Shown here: positions 60,004 to 64,000 of the stretch, in pieces
Layout: each line of letters starts with the position of its first letter
Numbering within the stretch: the first letter of the stretch is position 1
Source of the DNA: Sphingobium psychrophilum
Lineage (GTDB): Bacteria; Pseudomonadota; Alphaproteobacteria; Sphingomonadales; Sphingomonadaceae
Assembly: GCF_012927105.1 (NCBI RefSeq)
Contig: NZ_JABBFV010000015.1
Coordinates: 53,526-117,525, forward strand
Direction: 5' to 3'
Length of the DNA stretch: 64,000 nt
Notes under the pieces: model-generated
What the model saw: the letters and a program-made list of their open reading frames with translations, nothing else
Told to the model about the DNA's origin: nothing
Databases searched by the model: none
Program-made: the position numbers and the translations under genes

Positions 60004-62511
60004 ATGAACAGGACGATATTCGCGACACGGGTTTCCGTGTTGGCCCTAATGGCGACTTCGGCGCCGGCTTTGGCCCAGACGGCCCCGGCCGCACCGCAGG
60101 CACCCGCGGCACCCGCCGCCAACAGTGCCGACATCATCGTGACCGCCAACAAGCGCGAGCAGTCGGTGAACAGCGTCGGCCTCACCATCACCGCCGCGTC
60201 GGCGGAGGAATTGTCCAATCGCGGCATTTCCGGGCCGGCGGACCTTGCGAAGCTCGTGCCCGGCTTCACCTTCACCCAGTCGATCTACTCGACCCCGGTC
60301 TTCACCCTGCGCGGCATCGGCCTTTATGATGCGACCTTTGGCGCGGCACCTTCGGTTTCGGTCTATACCGACCAGATTCCGCGCAACGTGCCGGTGATGT
60401 CGGACGCTCTTGACCTCGATATCGAGCGGGTCGAAGTGCTCAAGGGGCCGCAGGGCACCTTGTTCGGGCAAAGCTCCACCGGCGGTGCCATCAACTATAT
60501 CGTCGGCAAACCGACCGACGATTTCGCCGCCGGGTTCGACGCATCCTATGAACGGTTCAACCGCGCCGAATTGTCCGGTTTTGTCAGCGGCCCGCTGGCC
60601 GACGGCGTGCGCGCCCGCCTGGCGGTGAAGGGCGTGTCGGGCGGTGCCTGGCAGCGCAGCCTGTCGCGGCCGAACGACGAAAATGGCGATCAACGCAAGT
60701 TCATGGGTCGTTTCACCCTGGACATTCAGCCGACCGAGCGGTTGAAGATCGAATTGATGGCAACCGGATCGCGCGACCGCTCCGACCCGCTGGCCCCGCA
60801 ATATGCCGGCACCACGCTCAATCTCTACCCGGACCAGGCCGCCGCCGCTGCATCGGGCAATCCCTTTGCGCAGGTCGATGCCCAGCGTTATGCGGATCTC
60901 ACTACCCCGACATCGGCCGGTTACGACGCCTCTTTCATCGGACGCCAGTCGGTGACGGTCGGTCGGCTGAACGGCGCAGATGCCGCCAAGGCCGCCGGAG
61001 CGCGCGCGCTCCTGGGCACACCGGTCAGCAACCGGGCGCGGGACGCAGAGTGGACGCAAGGCTTTCTGGGACGCTCGCGCAACAGCTACTACCAATTGGC
61101 CGGTCGCGCCGATCTCGACCTGAGCGACACGCTCAAGCTGACCTACATTGCCGCCCTGGCGAAGCAGAAACTGGACTATAATCAGGATCTGGACGGCACT
61201 GCCGCCCAGGTCGTCGATGTGCCTTTGTTCGGCGACGTGCGATCCTTCAACCAGGAACTGCGCCTGTCGCTGGACACGGACAGTTTCAACGGCATCGTCG
61301 GCGCCAGCTATGATAATCTGCGCACGTCGCAGAACAACTTCTTCTATCTCGGCGATTATTCGGCGAACGCAGACCTCATCTCGGTCACGCTCAACGAATT
61401 TGACTCGCGGATGCGCAGCTACGGCCTGTTTGCAAACGGCGAATATAAGGTAACGCCGCAACTGACCGTGCAGGGCGGCATCCGCTATACGAAGAACAAG
61501 CAGGAAGCGAGCTACTGCTACAGTGATCCGACGGGCACCGGCGCGGCCGTCCTGTTCGGTTCCGCCCTCAACAGCGTGCCGATCACGATCGCGGCGGGCC
61601 AGTGTTTCCCGACGACGGGCGACCTGCTGCTTGGCACCGCGGCATCGACGTTGACCCCGGTCAACCAGTCGCTGTCGGAGGATAATATCTCCTTCCGCAT
61701 CGGCGCCAACTATAAGTTCGACGGCGGCACGCTGATTTACGCGACCGTCAGCCAAGGGTATAAGGCGGGCATCTTTTCGGCGATTGGCGCGTCCCGCGCA
61801 AACCAGTATAGCCCGGCGACGCAGGAAAAGGTCATCGCCTATGAAGGCGGCTTCAAGGCGCCGTTCGCCGATGGCGCGCTGCAATTCAACGGTGCGGCCT
61901 TCTATTACGACTATTCCAACAAGCAGGTGCGTGGCCGCGTGCAGGACACCATCTTCGGTCTGCTGGAAAAGATGCTGAACGTCCCCAAATCCTATGTCTT
62001 CGGTCTGGAGGGCGAACTGGTCGCACGGCCGACGGACGGATTGCGCTTCAGCGTCGGCGCCACCTATCTCAAGAGCAAGGTGAAGTCGGATTATTCCGCT
62101 ACGGCTGACGGTTTCGCCGTCTATAACGCAGCGGGCTATACCGGCAATTTTAAGGGGTCTCAACTGCCCTACACCCCCAAGTTCAGCGCCAATGTCGACG
62201 CGCAATATAGCGTGCCGGTGTCGGACAGCCTGGAGGCCTTCCTGGGCGGCGGGCTCACTTATCAGAGCAAGCAGAACACGACCTTTTACAATGAAGGGCT
62301 GCCGGCCGACGACTTCACGATCGACGGCTATGCCCTGCTGGACGTGCGGGCAGGCGTGAACAGCAGCGACGGACGGTGGCGCGCGAGCATTTATGGCCGC
62401 AACATCACGAACAAATCCTATGTGACCGCCGTTTCGACCTATCTCGACACGCTCATCCGTTATCGGGGCAAGCCGACCGTCTATGGCCTGTCGCTCTCCT
62501 ACAAATATTGA
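60004..62511 (+). CDS. TonB-dependent outer-membrane receptor 2
   Basis: 835 aa with a signal peptide cleaved near APALAQ (about residue 23), an Ala/Pro-rich stretch and the TonB-box-like ADIIVTANKR. The plug is very similar to receptor 1 (VPGFTFTQSIYSTPVFTLRGIG; VEVLKGPQGTLFGQSSTGGAINYI), then a 22-strand-type barrel ending YGLSLSYKY. The barrels are more different, so ligands may differ. GGGAGGTGAGG before the ATG. Followed by a terminator-like hairpin. Confidence 0.94.
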   Translation: MNRTIFATRVSVLALMATSAPALAQTAPAAPQAPAAPAANSADIIVTANKREQSVNSVGLTITAASAEELSNRGISGPADLAKLVPGFTFTQSIYSTPVFTLRGIGLYDATFGAAPSVSVYTDQIPRNVPVMSDALDLDIERVEVLKGPQGTLFGQSSTGGAINYIVGKPTDDFAAGFDASYERFNRAELSGFVSGPLADGVRARLAVKGVSGGAWQRSLSRPNDENGDQRKFMGRFTLDIQPTERLKIELMATGSRDRSDPLAPQYAGTTLNLYPDQAAAAASGNPFAQVDAQRYADLTTPTSAGYDASFIGRQSVTVGRLNGADAAKAAGARALLGTPVSNRARDAEWTQGFLGRSRNSYYQLAGRADLDLSDTLKLTYIAALAKQKLDYNQDLDGTAAQVVDVPLFGDVRSFNQELRLSLDTDSFNGIVGASYDNLRTSQNNFFYLGDYSANADLISVTLNEFDSRMRSYGLFANGEYKVTPQLTVQGGIRYTKNKQEASYCYSDPTGTGAAVLFGSALNSVPITIAAGQCFPTTGDLLLGTAASTLTPVNQSLSEDNISFRIGANYKFDGGTLIYATVSQGYKAGIFSAIGASRANQYSPATQEKVIAYEGGFKAPFADGALQFNGAAFYYDYSNKQVRGRVQDTIFGLLEKMLNVPKSYVFGLEGELVARPTDGLRFSVGATYLKSKVKSDYSATADGFAVYNAAGYTGNFKGSQLPYTPKFSANVDAQYSVPVSDSLEAFLGGGLTYQSKQNTTFYNEGLPADDFTIDGYALLDVRAGVNSSDGRWRASIYGRNITNKSYVTAVSTYLDTLIRYRGKPTVYGLSLSYKY

Positions 62512-62524
62512 ACTCCCCCGCTGG

Positions 62525-62561
62525 GCGCGGCGGCCGATCCGGTCGCCGCGCTCTTCTTTTT
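62525..62561 (+). terminator. Intrinsic terminator after TonB receptor 2
   Basis: GCGCGGCG (62525-62532) pairs with CGCCGCGC (62544-62551), followed by a T-rich tract TCTTCTTTTT. It stands 12 bp before the BCCP gene, so the biotin genes are probably expressed by readthrough or a promoter not seen. Confidence 0.72.
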
Positions 62562-62573
62562 CGGAAGGTGCCG

Positions 62574-63059
62574 ATGACCGGACATGATTTTCCTGATGCG
62601 CTGAAACAGCTGCTCGACGAGTTTTCGCGGTCGGGAATAAGAGAATTGCATATCCGCAAGCCGGATTTCGAACTCTATGTATCGACCGATGCGTCGGCCG
62701 CGCGTCCGCAGGCGGCCATGACTGTCGCCGCGTCGGCGTCCGCGCCGGCCGCCCAGCCCGCCGCGACACAGAAGCCTATCGCAGCGCCCATCGCGCCCAT
62801 ATCGTCGCTGCCGGATGACGCCGTCATCATCAATGCGCCAAACCTCGGCACCTTTTATCGCGCGCCCAAGCCGGGCACCGCCAACTATGTCGAGGTCGGA
62901 TCGAAAGTGCAGGCCGGCGACGAACTATGCCTGATCGAGGTGATGAAACTCTTCACCGCCGTCCGCGCTGGCGCGTCGGGCACGGTCCATGCCGTCCTGG
63001 TCGAAGACGGCGCGATGGTCGAAGGCGGCCAACCCCTATTTGCGCTGGTGAGGGACTGA
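62574..63059 (+). CDS. Biotin carboxyl carrier protein (BCCP), copy 2
   Basis: 161 aa from the ATG at 62574 with GGAAGG upstream; longer in-frame starts overlap the receptor. N-terminal about 45 residues, Ala/Pro-rich linker (46-80), then a biotinyl domain with acceptor Lys125 in LIEVMKLF. Clearly paralogous to the BCCP at 29530. Its stop overlaps the biotin carboxylase start (TGATG), the usual BCCP-biotin carboxylase pairing. Confidence 0.92.
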   Translation: MTGHDFPDALKQLLDEFSRSGIRELHIRKPDFELYVSTDASAARPQAAMTVAASASAPAAQPAATQKPIAAPIAPISSLPDDAVIINAPNLGTFYRAPKPGTANYVEVGSKVQAGDELCLIEVMKLFTAVRAGASGTVHAVLVEDGAMVEGGQPLFALVRD

Positions 63060-63910
63060 TGCCGATCAAACGACTTTTTGTGGCGAACCGGGGCGAAATC
63101 GCGCTCCGCATCGTCCGCGCCGCGCAGGCGCTTAATATCGAAACGGTGGTGGCCGTGTCGGACGCCGACCGCGACAGCGCGGCCGCCCGGCTGGCCGACC
63201 GGTCGATCGTGCTTGGCCCGGCGGCCGCCGCCAAATCCTATCTCGACCCGCGCCTGATCGTCCACGCCGCCAAGGAAAGCGGCTGCGACGGCCTGCATCC
63301 CGGCTATGGCTTCCTGTCCGAACGCGCCATCCTGCCGCGCCTGTGCGCGCAACATGGCATCGCCTTCGTCGGGCCGGAACCCGACGTCATCGACGCGCTG
63401 GGCGACAAGCTGCGCGCGCGCGCCATGGCGGGGGCGGCTGGCGTGCCGCTTGTGCCGGGCAGCGAGTGCATTGCCTCCGCCGCGGACGCCCGGCGGGAGG
63501 GTGACCGGATCGGCTATCCGGTCTTGCTCAAGGCGTCTGCCGGCGGCGGCGGCCGCGGTATGGTGATCGCCCATAATGGCGACGATGCGGAAGCCGGCTT
63601 CCACAAGGCCAGCGCGGAGGCGGTCGCCGCCTTTGGCGACGGCACGCTGTTCATGGAACGCTTCGTGCCGGAAGCGCGCCATGTCGAGGTGCAGTTGATG
63701 GGCGACGGCAAGGGCCAGGTGCTGCATTTTGGCGAGCGCGACTGTTCGGTCCAGCGCCGCTACCAGAAACTGATCGAGGAAGCGCCCTGCGCCGCCATGC
63801 CCGATCATCTGCGCCGCCAACTCCATGCATCCGCGGTCGCGCTGGCTGCCAGCGTCAATTATCGCAATGCCGGCACCGCGCATTGCCTCACCCTTTTTGC
63901 TCCTGAGTGA
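63059..63910 (+). pseudogene. Biotin carboxylase, truncated at the 3' side
   Basis: 283 codons, while AccC-type biotin carboxylase has about 450. N-terminal preATP-grasp domain (LFVANRGEIALRIVRAA, HPGYGFLSE) and ATP-grasp loop (LLKASAGGGGRGM), then HVEVQLMGDGKG and FGERDCSVQRRYQKLIEE are all present. Homology stops after VNYRNAGTA; the next expected block with the catalytic MEMN-R-QVEH residues is replaced by ten unrelated codons and a stop. The foreign sequence begins at about 63881 and runs into a probable transposase gene. It should be inactive in this form. Confidence 0.88.
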
Positions 63911-64000
63911 CAGGCCGTTGCCTCATCTAGAATGCTCCCGGCAACGGTCGGGAGGGAACGATGAGGAAGATGAGCATGGCAACGCGGAAAGAATTGATCG
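63881..64000 (+). mobile_element. Probable left end of an insertion sequence
   Basis: Starts where biotin carboxylase homology ends. It holds a direct repeat TTGCCTCA (63883-63890, 63918-63925) and an inverted repeat CCGTTGCC/GGCAACGG (63915-63922, 63940-63947). An ORF opens at 63961 behind GGGAGGGAACG. The right end, and thus terminal repeats and target duplication, is outside the window. Confidence 0.6.
63961..64000 (+). CDS. Probable transposase/integrase, N-terminal fragment at window edge
   Basis: Thirteen codons visible, MRKMSMATRKELI, cut by the window end. The MATRKELI start resembles the N-terminus of DDE integrase-type transposases common in sphingomonads, from memory. Strong ribosome site. 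The identification rests on few residues plus the disruption of the gene just upstream. Confidence 0.5.
   Translation, partial: MRKMSMATRKELI

Noticed and set aside
60046..62769. Very long minus-strand ORF (907 codons) opposite TonB receptor 2
   Set aside because: It mirrors the receptor gene. Long antisense frames are common in high-GC DNA, it spans the terminator and has no family motifs.
1..64000. tRNA or rRNA genes
   Set aside because: No cloverleaf-like segment or rRNA-like conserved sequence was noticed in the intergenic regions; a covariance-model search was not possible here.

Overview
The window is about 65% GC by eye. Gene families, codon use and the many TonB receptors, PQQ dehydrogenases and short-chain dehydrogenases (SDRs) suggest a sphingomonad-type alphaproteobacterium (Sphingobium/Novosphingobium/Sphingomonas). 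It holds two unrelated things: the effector end of a type II-C CRISPR-Cas locus (1-4655), and about 59 kb of densely packed catabolic genes (5025-63910) cut at its right edge by what looks like an insertion sequence.

CRISPR part: cas9-cas1-cas2 read leftward, with cas2 cut by the window start. A tracrRNA with its own terminator reads the other way just upstream of cas9. The repeat array is not in the window and probably lies left of cas2.

Catabolic part, in alternating blocks. (1) 5025-15825 (+): CYP108-type P450, aldehyde dehydrogenase, a tandemly duplicated three-gene module (lipocalin/CrtC-like protein, APH-fold kinase, ~170-aa helical protein), MmgE/PrpD protein, zinc alcohol dehydrogenase. 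(2) 22085-15822 (-): amidohydrolase, acyl-CoA synthetase, hydrolase, thiolase, SDR, SnoaL-like protein. (3) 22326-32132 (+): two thiolase-fold proteins without the nucleophilic Cys, a double DUF35 protein, metallo-beta-lactamase-fold hydrolase, enoyl-CoA hydratase, two acyl-CoA dehydrogenases, biotin carrier, carboxyltransferase-like protein, Ddn-like protein. (4) 39411-32155 (-): SDRs, PQQ dehydrogenase, cupin, Old-Yellow-Enzyme, hydrolase. (5) 39718-46283: epoxide hydrolase, a limonene-monooxygenase/limonene-epoxide-hydrolase-like pair, SMR-like protein, SDR, second PQQ dehydrogenase. (6) 46818-63910: two TonB receptors, two more luciferase-like monooxygenases, CYP101-like P450, two paralogous TetR regulators, MFS transporter, SDRs, second biotin carrier and a truncated biotin carboxylase.

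Taken together the genes fit uptake (TonB, MFS), oxygenation (P450terp-like and P450cam-like enzymes, LimB-like monooxygenase), epoxide opening, alcohol/aldehyde oxidation, CoA activation and beta-oxidation with an aldol-type cleavage of a hydrophobic, branched alicyclic compound. A terpenoid is the best guess; the substrate is inference. A 15-bp palindrome, CCGA-N7-TCGG, recurs in front of nearly every operon from 22 kb to 57 kb and is the likely operator of the twin TetR regulators. The most unusual points are that regulon, the duplicated kinase module, and a biotin-dependent carboxylase whose carboxyltransferase has lost key metal ligands.
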